Both the position numbers and the translations under genes were made by a program. This document shows positions 1 to 12,659 of a stretch of DNA of 64,000 nt, one piece after another. Numbering within the stretch: the first letter of the stretch is position 1; each line of letters begins with the position of its first letter. Source of the DNA: Rehmannia glutinosa. Its lineage: Eukaryota; Streptophyta; Magnoliopsida; Lamiales; Orobanchaceae. The notes beneath the pieces are model-generated. The model worked only from the letters and a program-made list of their open reading frames with translations, was not told the DNA's origin and did not search any database. The stretch spans positions 62,001 to 126,000 of the forward strand of contig JABTTQ020001091.1 in assembly GCA_016081115.2 (NCBI GenBank). The letters run 5' to 3'.

Positions 1-78
1 GATCAAGATGATGAGGACGCGCCACAACATTCTCACAGACGACCCCTGGGATCTTTGGTAGGCGTAGAAGATCTTTAG
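1..78 (+). CDS. Possible 3' end of an unknown CDS cut by the window edge
   Basis: Frame 1 is open from the first base to a TAG at 76-78 (26 codons including stop). The peptide is acidic then basic (DQDDEDAP, then HSHRRP). No family is recognised. It could equally be chance or transposon sequence. Confidence 0.2.
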   Translation, partial: DQDDEDAPQHSHRRPLGSLVGVEDL

Positions 79-623
79 ACGGAGGGTAGCGCCTAGTGTG
101 GGTCTGGGGTCATAGAGTTTAGGATTTTTCATAGAGCTTATTGTAAAACAACTATTCAATCAACTTATTTAATATTAGGTCTCAGATCTTTTTATTGCAT
201 TTATTATTATACATTTATTTCACATATATTTACTACATTTTCATTGACACGTCTTATCGCTGTAAGCTTTATACACATGTCTAGTCTTGTCAACAAAGCT
301 TTATCGATGCCGTGTTATCCGGATGTCGCTTTATCGATGTCAACTTTATCCGGTGATACATCTTGTCAACATAGTCAGATTATTGTTGGGCCTTGTTTGA
401 ATAACTTAACAAATTTACAAAAATGTCATTATGAATACTTCACATCGCCTATAAATACATGCTGAAAATTTCATTTGATTGTAACTTGAATGGTCCCCTA
501 GAACCCAAAAAAATTGTAGTATTCTATTTTCACTCCAAATGGATGAGTTCAACTGTCCTCTACCATCCCCACGAAAGGCCTAACTCGGTTATTGATGAGT
601 CTCTATAATGCGAAAAATACAGG
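79..623. other. Spacer, no supported gene
   Basis: AT-rich sequence with only short open frames. The right-hand part (from about 540) may be the degraded 5' end of the Myb/SANT-like pseudogene that follows. Confidence 0.4.
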
Positions 624-1196
624 TGGACATTGCCGATGGACATCATTCTCGTTGATTCACTACTAAACGAGAAGAGTAAAGCGCACTGGGTAGTTGGTGA
701 AACAAACAATAGTGTGGCCATTCTAGAGGCGAGATAGTTCCAAATTTGCATTCCAATGCAATTTTAAGTTCGCCGAGGTAAATCAACGAGTTAAACATCT
801 TCAAGCCCGCTATACTTTGTTCGCCAAAATGATAAGTACGTAGGGTGTACATTGGGATCGTAAACTCAATTTCGTGCATGCGGCAAGTAACTCACTGGGT
901 CACTTGGCGTTCGGTAAGTTAAATATTCTTATTTTCATCATGCGAGTTGTATTATATAACATTATGTAATGTAAGTATATTAATCATTCATTTTCTTTAA
1001 TTTTTAGGATGATGACACACATTACTCAGGATGCTTATATGATGGAGGAGAACCTTTATTTGATAAGCTTCAAATATTGTTTAAGGTACCAGAGCCAGAA
1101 ACACAAGGCTCAAGCAACTTTCCGGGTCACCCTAAGCGCTACTTGCCATCACAATCTAATGCTGAGCAAGGAAGTTCTTCTTCATGCCAAGATTGA
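624..1196 (+). pseudogene. Myb/SANT-like domain protein remnant
   Basis: From 624 the plus strand reads WTLPMDIILVDSLLNEKSK, then a TAG at 735, a frame change near 760, NQRVKHLQARYTLFAKM, another TAG at 841, then GVHWDRKLNFVHAASN. A GT-AG intron (914-1007) leads to an exon reading DDTHYSGCLYDGGEPLFDKL and ending at TGA 1194-1196. The W..MD..L/SLL..E opening and the later V..RV..L..R/GV.WD block are typical of plant Myb/SANT-like (Myb_DNA-bind_3) proteins, which include many transposon-associated and LIMYB-like DNA-binding proteins. Two stops and a frameshift make it a relic. The family call comes from pattern recognition only. Confidence 0.5.
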
Positions 1197-2072
1197 TCGT
1201 ACAGTGTTCTTGTTGTTTGCGTGCCGATTTCGCGTACTTATGTTGTAATGACATGCCGTATCTTATTTCAAAGATTTTAATATGTAATTTTTTCTTTGTT
1301 TTTTTAATTATGTTTACTTTATTATGTAATCGTGTTTCGATTGAGTTATATTTCTATTCAAGAAAGTCCAAAAATTGTGTGTTTTATATTTAAACTTTCT
1401 ATTTCAAAATAATTAAAAAATCGAGTTTAGGCGCCCGGTCAAACCGGCGCCACGGCGCATCGAAAAAAAAAAAAAAAAAAAGGACAAAGAACAGCGCGCC
1501 CTTGGTATCGGCGCTGTGGGCGCCTTTGTAAGGGCGCCTACACCTAAATTCTCAATACCTCCCATTTTCACCACAATTTTGCAATTTTTTGTGGCAAACA
1601 CCACATTCTGAAAAAAACCCTTTTTTTCCCATACCAATTGATTTAATTGACTTTTATATATTTTTACTAAGACAAACTTTTTTAGGGATTTAGTTCGTTA
1701 TTGTTAACAAAAAAACTTGGTTTTGCGAGCTAGAGTAAACTCAATTATAGCAAGTTTGTCAATGTATGATTTATTAAATTATGTTTGTGGTTCTAAATTA
1801 TATAATTGGGATTAATATTATTTGCCTGAATTTTTTCGTTGTATAAATGTACATATAGTGAGCGGTTGTGTGTGTGTGTATTTCTAGGGTTAATCCACTA
1901 TAACACATACAACCCATAGGCTTAATGATGCTAAGGTTGTGATTAGATGTTCTTTTATTTTAGATTTTTTTTAATAATAAATTTTGATGTGATAGAAGAA
2001 GAAACGAAATGTAATAATAAAAGTTAATATAATTTAAAGATAGTAAAATAATAATTGAATATTATTGATAGT
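1197..2072. other. AT-rich spacer with a GGCGCC-rich patch
   Basis: No coding evidence. At 1429-1545 a GC-rich patch holds several GGCGCC/GCGCC motifs on both sides of an A-tract (about 1465-1482), possibly a small degraded repeat. Confidence 0.4.
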
Positions 2073-2082
2073 TAAAATATAT

Positions 2083-4638
2083 GGGATGGGATATCATGTG
2101 ACAGTCTCTTACCATGTGGCAGTGTGGACAGATCCCATCCCTACATCCTAAACAATCAATGGTTTAGATTACCCCTACAAAACACCATTTTATAATTATT
2201 TTTAATGTCAAAAGGGCATTTCCGTAATCCACAAAAAATGGGTAATTAAATACCATAATTAATAACCTATAATCAAGGGATCTTCTTGATTGCAATCTTG
2301 CCATAACAATAAATTGATTATCAGCTTTCCATAACAGAAACGCTGAATTAGGGGCAAAAATAACGGATTCTATAATCTTCTTCACTCTACATTCACGATA
2401 AAAAACAGGAAAAAGAGAAAATTGTACCAAATTCATAGAAAAAGATAATATTGTACATTAGAAGCATATTTTGGTGTATATATATGCATACTTTGGTGTT
2501 TTATAATCAAAAAAATTATGGTGTACAAATAATTCCATTACAGTACCATAAAATCATATTTTGGTATACATTTTATTTGGTGATAATATAAACATTCAAT
2601 AGTGCATTGTTAGATGTTTAATTTAGAATATTGTATGATAATACTGAAACTATTGTATATTTTGAAAATTAAATAAAAAAACTTGACCTAAAGCATAAAT
2701 GCTTTCGATTGTGTAATTGTTACATGAGTGCTCTGTTTATTGTTAATTATACACAACTTCATCGGTGATTATGAGTCAACTTGTCTTGTGTTCATGTTTT
2801 TGGTATTTTAATATCGTTCTCAATTTTAAATCTATATGTCCGCCAAAAAGACTACTAATCGTATACCAACACAACGTTAATTTTATGTTTGTAATATAAA
2901 TTGAGGTTTAAGTTTTTAACCAATCACATTGAAATCCAAAACTATCGATTAAAGTACTACAAAGACAAAAAATTGCTTATAAATTATGCATTGACACGAT
3001 TCATTAAACAATGCGTAAAAAAAAATCGGGACTCATTTATTAAACGTGTATACACCAAAACTATCAAAGAATTACACCTAATGTTATCTTTTCTACCAAC
3101 CAATAAATTAACCTCCCTGGTAATTCTTCAACGTTTATACCCCACAACCATCAAGCCCATTTCAATTCTGACTCTAATCGAAAATTGTTGAGACGAACCA
3201 ATGCGCCCGATAGAACATTAGGCACGGATCTTGTCCTCAGTTTAGGCATCGAAGCTTTCAAAGCAGATTTTGCGGTCTGGGACCTCTGATTAACATCACA
3301 CGCATCCTCGCTCGGCCCTGGAGATGCAGGTCTCTTCCTGTTTCCTCGTGCCATTGAACCTGGAATTGAGAAACATTTGTGAAAATATTACACTATGTAC
3401 ATGAACTATACTAATTCTGCAATGTAGAAAAGAGAATATAACATCTAAACTAATTGTGCACTAAATGTACTCTAACTGTATACGAAACTAATACTATTTA
3501 AACATCATTTGTATGTTCATTCTATGCAAATTGCCACACTTAAACAATGCATCAAAACACATATTCATGATATTATAACAATACTAAATGTACACCAATA
3601 CATATATACATTGCCTTTTTTTTTTGTGCAGTGGTCATACAAAAATACCAAAACCTATTTATTTATATACGAAAGGTAGGAAAACATATATCATTCTAGG
3701 GATAATCTACACCAAAATAACAGGGTGGTTCAACAAATAGAAACACAAAAAAAAGAGCTAATTTAGTGGAAGGGTTATACCAAAAGTACTAAAAGATATA
3801 TCATACTCACGCAAATTTACACCAAATAAAAAAGGAATGATTTCCCTCAGAAAGGACGAAAACCCAATTTCAATAACATAAACATTACACAATCCATTAC
3901 CTAAATATACATCGTTTTAATCTAATTTAATACAAAAATATATCTCCCAAAATCTGCCACATTTCGCACAACAAATATTTCCATAAGCAAGAAAAAAGAG
4001 AGATTATGTAAAATCGATGAACAAAACCCTAGGAGATTCAAAATAAATAAAAAAAATGTGTGCTCTACTTACTGCAACTAACACCCAAAACCCAGAAAAA
4101 GATCATCATGATTCGACGAAAAATGAAGAAAAATGAAGGATAAACCTTTACTACAAAAAAGTACACTCAAAAAATTGGAAAAAATAGAACAAAAACCCGA
4201 CCTTTACCAATACTACCAAGGTTGTTCGGTACTTTGATGTCGCAATGGAACCTGAAAATCTTCGAAAACTAACACAGTATTCTTGTTCTCGGCTAGCAAC
4301 AGTAAAATGGAGGAGAAAGAGAAGAAACGGCGGGTTGGAAAAGTGAAGAAGAAAGAGAGGAAAAGAAGGTTTTGATTTTTTGTGAAAACTGAGATTGCAA
4401 GAAAGTAGGAACCGATTGAATGAAATTCCAAAAAAAAAGGGATTATGAGGGGGTTACCAAAAACGGATATATGATTATGTGTACAAAATTCCCATTATGC
4501 CCTTAAATGGGTTGAGTTGAATATAAAAAAAAAAAGAAAAATTCGAAAAAACAAGGGCCTTAGGATTAAACAAGATAGTGGCTTAGATTGATCCACACTG
4601 CCACATGGTAAGACCCTTGCCACATATGATCCTATCCC
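2083..4638. mobile_element. MULE-type TIR element, 2.56 kb, 10-bp TSD
   Basis: The left end begins GGGATGGGATATCATGTG. The right end read in reverse begins GGGATAGGATCATATGTG. Both arms go on to share TCTTACCATGTGGCAGTGTGGA. The element is flanked by an exact 10-bp direct repeat TAAAATATAT (2073-2082 and 4639-4648). Long TIRs with GG..CC ends and 9-11 bp TSDs are characteristic of Mutator-like elements. No transposase is recognisable inside. The interior is AT-rich with one short GC-richer open frame (3354-3151, minus). It is probably a non-autonomous derivative. Confidence 0.8.
3151..3354 (-). CDS. Short basic ORF inside the 2.56-kb MULE-type element
   Basis: A 67-residue frame starting MARGNRKRPASPGPSED, less AT-rich than the surrounding element. 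A CAG sits just upstream of the ATG, so it could be an exon after a splice acceptor. It may be the N-terminus of the parent element's protein or a captured host exon. No family recognised and function unknown. Confidence 0.3.
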   Translation of the reverse strand: MARGNRKRPASPGPSEDACDVNQRSQTAKSALKASMPKLRTRSVPNVLSGALVRLNNFRLESELKWA

Positions 4639-4648
4639 TAAAATATAT

Positions 4649-5130
4649 AATGGTTGAATATTGAAATTTATAAGAAAATATCTAATAATAACTAGTAATT
4701 GTTGAAAAATGGGAAGTTGTGGTTGGTGTAAGAAACCGTGAAAGTGAAAGTGGGTAAATAGTGTATTTTCTTAAAAAAAAAAATTTAGTAGACAATCACA
4801 TTTTGGATTAAAAAAAATCTCTAGCGGAAATGATTTTTTTTTTTTGTAACCAATCACAGCCTAAGGATTCCTTTCCATGTCAAAAACCAATATCAAATCT
4901 TAGCCTAATCCTTATTTCAACATAGAATATAATGGCAATAAAGAGCTTAGTAAAATGGCAGTTGCAAAATAAAAGAACAACCGCCGGATCCACAAGTTTC
5001 AGCATTCGTCTTAGTACCATTCATTAACCATTACATGTCCCATAAAAGTATTAAGATGCCATGTCCAATTGTCCATGGCTCGTCATTATTTACAAAACAT
5101 TTTTCAGTGTGATGAAACCAAGCTTTGAAA
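4649..5130. other. Spacer and 3' flank of the carboxypeptidase gene
   Basis: AT-rich, no open gene. The stretch nearest 5130 lies downstream of the carboxypeptidase stop codon and probably includes its 3' UTR. The polyadenylation site was not resolved. Confidence 0.4.
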
Positions 5131-8100
5131 TCACATTGAAGAAACCAGGACTTCCGGTTCAGCAGTCTCTTCCGAGAGTGAACCCTTCATCCACCTCTTC
5201 AGCATCTCTAATGCAGCTTTAGGCTGATCCATCGGAACCATGTGTCCAGCATCATGTACCTGTTTTTCACGACAAATTTTATTAGGAAAGATAAACAAAG
5301 TGTAACAAAAATCAGCTTAGCAATCAATCAACATAGGAAAAAGAGGGTAAATTACAAAAAATACCGCTTGGGTTTATCCTAATTACCAAAAAAGAAATCC
5401 AGTTTTCTATCAAAATTACAGACAACCCCATTCAGGTTAGCAAATACCTCCTACTAAGGGTGCAATTTGTAATGTAGAAACAAGCATGATGGTCATACGA
5501 ACTTTTTTGTAATTAGACTGGACCTCAAGGGTATTTTATGTAATTAACCCAAATAAAAACTGTGTCATAAGAGAGGGCAAAATGAGAGAGACCTTCAAGA
5601 AACTAAGAGGTCCATGGCTTGTCAATAATCCTGCTTCAGAACCATCAACTTCAAAAGGAACTTCAGGTGATGCGACAAACTCTTTCTTACCACTCCACTC
5701 CATTGCGTGGACCCATCTCGAGTTACCTGCACAATAGATACATGATAATACATGTTATGTGCAACCTTGATGAAATTTGATTTGGATACTAAGCAGTTGG
5801 TTCAGATGAAAACATAAAACAATACTCGTATCAAGGAGTAAAGTATTCTCACCGAGCCAGTTGCAGATCAAATCATATTCTCCAGCATACACCAGCAGCT
5901 TCACTCCATCCTCGAGAAGAGCGGGAATACCGACTTCGAGATTTCTCATCCAATCCATGAGCATGGCTTGGTAAACAGTGGGACTACACGAGACAAACTC
6001 TATATCTCCCACTCCAAGTGCATCCCTGACAGATTTCTGGTTGAGGAATTTCTCCAAGTTTGAGAAGTCGTAGCACAGACTGCCTTCACACTTCTTTCTA
6101 ATATCATAATACTGCAGAAAATAAGAAGAGAAAAATGAGAGACAGAGACAGAGAGGCAAATGAATATTGCACTTCTATTACCCTTATAATTCATGCGTCT
6201 TTAAAATGACGCTGATGCTCAACATTAAATTTTGACCAATGAATAATGTGCTATCCATTATGGATCTAAGGCAATAACCGAAATTTTTGTGTACTAATAT
6301 TAGGCATCTATCAGGAGAAAGCAAGAAACTATACATCTTTATAGAGTTGTAAACTGGTTATGTACCAAAATCCAATAGCATAAATCCTTAGTACTATGAG
6401 TTTTTTTTCATCCACAATTCTGGTGAAGAATAGGTTGTTGGGATTGAAACAAGATGTATGAGAACAAGAACATGAGAACCCAGAATCCTGATTTCAAACT
6501 GGTCCAGAGCATGTCAGCCATAAAGATGCAAGTTAGATATAAGTTTCTTACATTCACATCTCCAGCATGTGCAATAATAGAACTGAATATTGTGTTACAA
6601 ACAAAATAGGCTGCCATGCAAGATATCGTCCCATCAGTGCCTGAAACAAGCAGAATGAATGGCATTAAGCTTTGGCACAGAGAATGTTGCTCAGCCTCGG
6701 AACAAGTCAAGTATACTGGCAATTTATTCACTAGTAGTGACAAACAACAAAGGCAATGACCACAGAGAAAACAAATTGATGGACATAAATATTGGACAGT
6801 GTTTGTTACATGTGAATTAATTTATAAGAAAAGGACATTCAGAACAAGATGTAATTTACCACAAAGCTTTATTGCTGTTTCACAGAGCGGAAGCACCTTG
6901 TTGATACGATCATGCTCAGTTTGCTTAATTATTCCCATATCAAGAGCATAGTCAGCATATGCACCATACTGAATTGCTGGGTCGGTGAGCCCATTTCCAA
7001 TAGCAAATCCCTGGGCAGAAACTTCATATAAGAAAAGTAACATAGCCACAGAGAGACCCTTAACATTATGGATTGAGTAATACCTTCAGATTTATATGAA
7101 TTCCATCTTTTTCTTTGTTTCCTCGGTGGACACGAGCAGCAAAAGCAGGAATATAGTGTCCAGCATATGACTCTCCAGTAATGTAAAAATCATTTTTTGC
7201 CAGTTCAGGATGCTCCTTAAAGAAAGCCTAAACAAAAAAATATTTGACCAGTGAGGTTTCTATCTGTTTAAACACGTGAAGTTTTTGTAAAATGCACCTT
7301 TATCTTTCATCATGTCTAATTTAATTTCACCAGATTACATTTTTTCAACGTACCAAAGTCCAATATATACATCGTACAATTGGAACATTCATATAGGATC
7401 GTGAGCAACACAAAAACATTATACAGCACTGGTAGATATGCACACAAATACACTCAAACTATATGTCATCGAGTAATCAGGTTTTCTATCTATTTTGTTT
7501 TCACTTTTAACTTATTAGTAAGACAAACAGTAATATTTTAGTTTTGTCATTTTCTGCACACTACTGAAATTCAGAATGTACCAAAGTTTAAGAATTGTTA
7601 CAATTATACAACCTCATAAAAGATTTCAAACGAATTTATTAAGTGTAACTAGCTTGATTCCCACCTTTGAATTGATTATTTGCACAAATAATGGAAGTAT
7701 GTCAAATACAAAAAACCTTCTTCTAGACATAAAAATTGTAAAGTTTGCATTGGGTGAAAATCTTCAATCTCGTACCATATCCTCTAAAGTCTCACTTTAC
7801 AACTGAACTCTATGAACATCATACCCTGATTCCTTGACATAGTTTCTCCTCCCCGACTTCCCATTCCCAATCCCAAAAGATTCACCACTGCAGAAATGCT
7901 TCCTATCAAGGGCATTATATACTGTAAAAAATTGAAGCCTTACGATGAAAAATATGTTGGTTATCTTCTCAAATAAAAGATCACACAACAAGATGTGGAT
8001 TTTAAATACCCTTTGCATATAGCCTTTCGTTTTCCCTTTTTAAAAAATCAATAGATTTTCTATCAGATGAACATCAAAAAACTGTTAGTATCTACTCCTC

Positions 8101-10437
8101 CTTCCAGAGTCATTAGGCACATAGGCAAGCACGGGTTTCAGGAATAAACTCTTCAACTTGAAAGCACTATTTGAACAACCTGAATTGTTTATTTTGTTCG
8201 GTGGGTGATGAGGTAGCTGCTGGTGTTGACAAAGGATAAAGTGGTTCAGTGATGTATATATAAGCACATATATACGCGCATATGATGTGTGACCCTAGTT
8301 GAAGAGTTGGAAAATAGAGAGGAACCACCAGAAAGTACACATGGGGTTGACCCTATGTATTAAAGATATAGTGGAACCAAACCTGCCACCACATTCACAA
8401 GGCTTACTAACTAGCTGATGGTAAAGACTGCCACAAAGTAAACCATGTGGGACTTAATGCCTCAATCATAACTGATATCCTGTTTATTGAAACTCAACTT
8501 TCTTTTTTTATCTCGAGTTTTCTGTTTGCATATCTATCAATCAAACTAATTAGAAATGGATAAGCAAGTACAAATTAAATAAAAAAATTTCTACAGCACC
8601 AGTATTATAACAAAGACCTACATGTTCCTTTATATTAGGAAGAGGGAAACAAACATAACTGACCTGTAAAAAATCATATAAGTCATCACTGACGCCTTTT
8701 TCATTATGGCGGATGTCACGTCTATCAGAACTATAGCTAAAGCCAGTTCCAATAGGCTGGTCAACGAACAAAATATTCGAAACCTGCAAAATTATTGTAG
8801 AAATAATGAAAGTTAATTGTAATGACTCAAGTTTATGAGTTTCTACAATAATCATTGTTCCCAGATATTACGGCTCTTTTTTACCAGCACCACAACATAG
8901 TACAGCCAAACATCATAATAAATCTAATCAAGAAAAATCATCAGCATGGAAAGAAAATAAACCAAAAACCAGAATAAAAAATGAAAACTACATCCTGCAC
9001 CCTTTCAATGAATTGGATCTTTTTCTGTGATTTTCCTTTTCTCAATATTCAATTGCTAGATACTCAATGGACCTAACAACAATACCATGAGTCCCCACGT
9101 TTTCATCCTTATTTTTCTGGAATCCTATCAATATAAGGATTTCCGCATAATCCCTGCAAAATTTCTTAGTCGCTAGAATAGACAGCTTTTATATTCATCA
9201 GAATAAATTACCTGGTCCCAGCCATATTCATTCCGCACAAGCGATAAGTTATTGGCAATAGTGAAAGGTCCATTTTCATAGAAAAGAGCCATTTCACTGC
9301 TACAACCTGGGCCACCAGTCAACCAGATGACAACAGGGTCTTTGGTGCTATTGCGTGATTCAAAGAAAAGTAGAACATCCTGCAATTACGAACACCAGTT
9401 TAGCCTCAATTCAAACACCAGGTATCGTAAGAATATTAGAGGCTAAATGTATCAACATAGAACTTGTGATCTTATATCAGAATAGGTTATAAAGTGGCAG
9501 ATCAATAATTCATAACATGAAGAGTGCACATTTTCTGAAGAGCATAAAAAGTCTATAAAATTTATAATCAAAAGATGAGGTTTGTTGTAATCTTTGTTTC
9601 AACGGATAAGTTAGCCTTTTCAAATTTATTGTCTTTTGAATTCATATGAACTGTTCAACACTTTCACTGCTACTCCGTTTAGTGATTGCATTCATTATCT
9701 CATTACAATATGTTGATTTGAATTATCTAAGAATGTTTATCAACATATCAAGCAAAAAGGCAATTAAATCAAGCAAGGAAAACTGCAAGTTGAAAACCTT
9801 CTTGCACTATAAACAAGAGCTTTAGCACAACAATACGAAGATACTCACAAAAAAGACATGCTCTGACTCCAAAAATTAGCTATATCCATTTCTAAAGACC
9901 ACAATGTAAAACGGTAAACAACGCAAATAGGCATGAAATGAAAAACAGAAGCCTTCGTCAGACCAACTTAGAAATGGATATGGTGATACTCCTGTTAATC
10001 GGTTACAAACCGTAATAGTGAATAAATTACTAGAAAACCAAATAATTATTAACAAACCAAAAATTAAAGCAACCAGAAAAAGCTCTAAGGCCTATGGTTT
10101 ACGAAATTAACCTGGCTCCATGAGAATGCTGAATCTGAAAGTAACCGGCATGGTGACCTAATTCCTCAGCTGAAACTCCGCTAGGATCCACCAAATCCGG
10201 GAACTTAAATCGCCTTTCAACGATCTTCGGAACGTCGAGAAAAGGAAGATCCCCGTCGACGATGTTGATCGGTTGGTTGGGGAACAAATTGAGCTCTCGA
10301 ATCAGCTTCTCAGCGGAAACCGACGGCAGTTTCGGCGGCGCGCGGAGCAAAGCGACGACGGAGGAGATCGGCGATAGGACGATGAGGAGGAGGAGAAGGG
10401 AAAAGCGAGAGAGGAAACTTAGCGAGGAAGAACTCAT
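5131..10437 (-). CDS. Serine carboxypeptidase (type III, SCPL48/49-like), 9 exons, one frameshift
   Basis: Exons: 10437-10112, 9379-9212, 8783-8664, 7227-7084, 7010-6860, 6640-6552, 6111-5853, 5726-5593, 5259-5131; all introns are GT-AG. The product is an S10 family, carboxypeptidase-Y-like enzyme that removes C-terminal residues, expected in the vacuole or secreted. It starts with a signal peptide (about residues 1-29, SLLLLLIVLSP). Exon 2 has the oxyanion-hole block WLTGGPGCSS. Exon 4 has the nucleophile in GESYAG. Exon 7 has VYAGEYDLICNWLG with the catalytic Asp. Exon 9 has DAGHMVPMDQP with the catalytic His. The exon sum is 1520 nt, one short of 507 codons. At 9366-9369 a run of four T (minus strand) replaces the five needed for FYFFFES-type sequence, which shifts the frame just before the oxyanion motif. 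Everything else is intact, so a sequencing error or a very recent mutation is likely. The assignment is to a family; orthology to a named Arabidopsis gene is not shown. Confidence 0.93.
5345..5550. mobile_element. MITE in carboxypeptidase intron 8
   Basis: Starts GGGTAAATTACAAAAAATACC and ends with TGTAATTAACCC. The inner blocks (CTAATTACCAAAA and TTTGTAATTAGACT) are inverted copies, matching the dispersed GGGxxAATTACA MITE family seen at 18153 and 35883. The TSD is not clear here. Confidence 0.55.
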
Positions 10438-10762
10438 TTTCGTTGAAATTAGGCTCTCTCTTCTCTTTTCCTATGCTTGTTTCCAATTTATATGGGGAAA
10501 AACAAAATATCAAGTATACATACAGCACATGTATATACAGAAAGATAAATAAAATATCTGAAAAACTGATTACATGGGCCACGTGTGGGGTTCGTGCCAA
10601 AGGATCCGCAAGTTATGAAATCCGAAGAAAGTATGCCACGTCGACAACAAGAAGTTATTCATTTTTTTCCTCTTTATTAATGAGAAATTATAATTCATTA
10701 CTTTCTCGAAAGAAAAAAAAAGGATTATAAATTTATAATTCATTACAACAAATGTACTTTTC

Positions 10763-11417
10763 ATAAAAAGTGGGCTTTTGAAGTCACTAAAAAAATACTA
10801 CTTAGTTTTTGGTGGAAAAAAAAATCATTTTGTAATATTTGCAAATATCAACTTCAACTTCTAATTCTGCTTCATTTAATCGGATACTTTTGGATAGATG
10901 TGATTTTTTTTTGTTTTTGCTTCTAATTTAATTTTGGGAGTGTTTGCAAAAACTTCTGTTTTTAGAAGAAGTGATTTACTATAGTAAAAGTAAAAGCCGT
11001 GGACAATCAACAGTTTGTAGGTTTGAAAATAGAAAAAAAAAAGTTGAGAGTGTTTTGCTGAAAAAGTTAGAAAAATATTTATTTGTTTATAAAAATCAAA
11101 CCAGAAACAGAAATCTAAAGCATCCCCCATCGTACTTTTAGATTCTAATTAAATGAAGCAGAATCAGAAGTTGACATTTACAAAACACTTCAAAGTCAAT
11201 TTTTTTTCTAGAAAAAGACAAAGAAGTATTTTTTTTGTGATTGCAAACATTCCATTTACAAACAAATAAGCATTTTTCCAACTTTTCACCAAACACCCTT
11301 CACTTCTTATTTTCAACTATTTTTTACTTCTTCAACTATTTTTTACTTCAACTACAATAAATCATTTTTGCTAAAAGCAAAAGTTTTTTGCAAACACTCC
11401 CAAAAACTAGAGTTGCA
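10763..11417. repeat. Interleaved inverted-repeat MITE cluster upstream of the carboxypeptidase
   Basis: Two inverted-repeat pairs are interleaved: about 10776-10900 with about 11128-11245, and 10932-10990 (TTTTGGGAGTGTTTGCAAAA) with 11345-11405. The second pair has the GGGAGTGTTTGCA terminus common in hAT-like MITEs. The whole block is flanked by about 22-bp direct repeats (ATAATTCATTACAACAA..TGTAC) near 10736 and 11418. The short reading frames here are not coding. It lies about 0.3-1 kb upstream of the carboxypeptidase ATG, so it may overlap the promoter. Confidence 0.55.
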
Positions 11418-11445
11418 CATAATTCATTACAACAATGTACCTTTT

Positions 11446-12245
11446 AATGACTTTTTTACTTTTTATTTTTAAAATTTTGGTTTTCGGTTTAGTTACCATT
11501 TCGAATCTCATATTTGATTTGATAGTTTTATTTTTCGGTCGGTCGAGCTGAACCAAATCGAAAAGAAAATAATAATAACATTTATACATTTATGTACATG
11601 ATTCTAAAACTATTCTTTATACTTATATTTTAATTTAAAACTTTTTTCATACATTTGTGATACAACCTAGATTTGTCATATAAAATTGGGTCAATATAAT
11701 TTGGGTCTCAATACTAGAAACGGACCCAAATACGAATATAGACTCTTGATAGAATCTTATATAAAGGGAGTATTTTATTCTCTTCTTTTCTACATTACCT
11801 TTACACATGAATTATTTAATTATTCTCTTTCGATAGAGCTCTGACTTGAGCGTCGGAGAGGGTACGCTGAAGCAACCCTCCAGCTTCCTTTTGTGCAGGT
11901 CAACGACGGAGTTCAATCGGAGCATGAATCAGGAGGAATAGGATCAATCAATCTGGAACATAAAGAATAAATAAGACACTTTTTTTTTAATTTAATGAAA
12001 ACTTTATTAATCAGAATATTGAAAAAATTGGTTATAACAGAACCGAGCCAATTAACTTCGTTCCAGTTTTCCTGTTTTTCTTGTTTATGATTTTGTCGAT
12101 TGAAATTTTTATTTGGTTCAACCAAATATAAACCCCTCGCCCCTCGGAGAATCCTATTATTAGCTTGTGCTTAATTTATGATGCGATTGCACAAATAAAT
12201 TGAGTTTTTGAATAAAAATTACGAGCTCGATATCAAACATATGTT

Positions 12246-12247
<2 letters not shown>
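11446..12247. other. AT-rich spacer, no gene seen
   Basis: Only short chance frames; no recognisable motif. Confidence 0.4.

Positions 12248-12295
<48 letters not shown>
12248..12295. repeat. (TA)n microsatellite
   Basis: Uninterrupted TA dinucleotides, abutting the left end of the next TIR element. They may include its TA-rich target site. Confidence 0.9.
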
Positions 12296-12298
<3 letters not shown>

Positions 12299-12659
12299 AT
12301 ATGATCAAATGAGACCACATAATTAGAATGAGACAGTGTGGACTAATCCTATCCACAAATTTCAAATTTTAGATGGTTGAGATTTACCCAATTTAATTGA
12401 TTTTTTTTATTTTTTTAAATCAATAAAGGGTAAGATGGTAATTCTATTACTAGTAATTTCATTCCCATTTGGTAACAAAAAAACCTTCAATCGCCCCTTT
12501 TCCATGGCCTCTCCACCGCTTGTCATCCGCCACCATCACCACCGACTAAGGATTGGGCTCGGCCCTTGGCTCGGATTTCCGGCGACGGCTCGACTGAGAT
12601 GGTGGACCACGCCATTGCTATGGCTATCGGCCTGAAGAGCCATAGTACTAATTACATCC

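Noticed and set aside
1429..1545. CpG-island-like promoter
   Set aside because: GC-rich patch has no gene downstream in either direction and is interrupted by an A-tract; probably a repeat fragment.
5131..10437. Carboxypeptidase as a pseudogene
   Set aside because: Only one homopolymer base is missing; all splice sites and the catalytic triad are kept, so the lesion may be technical.
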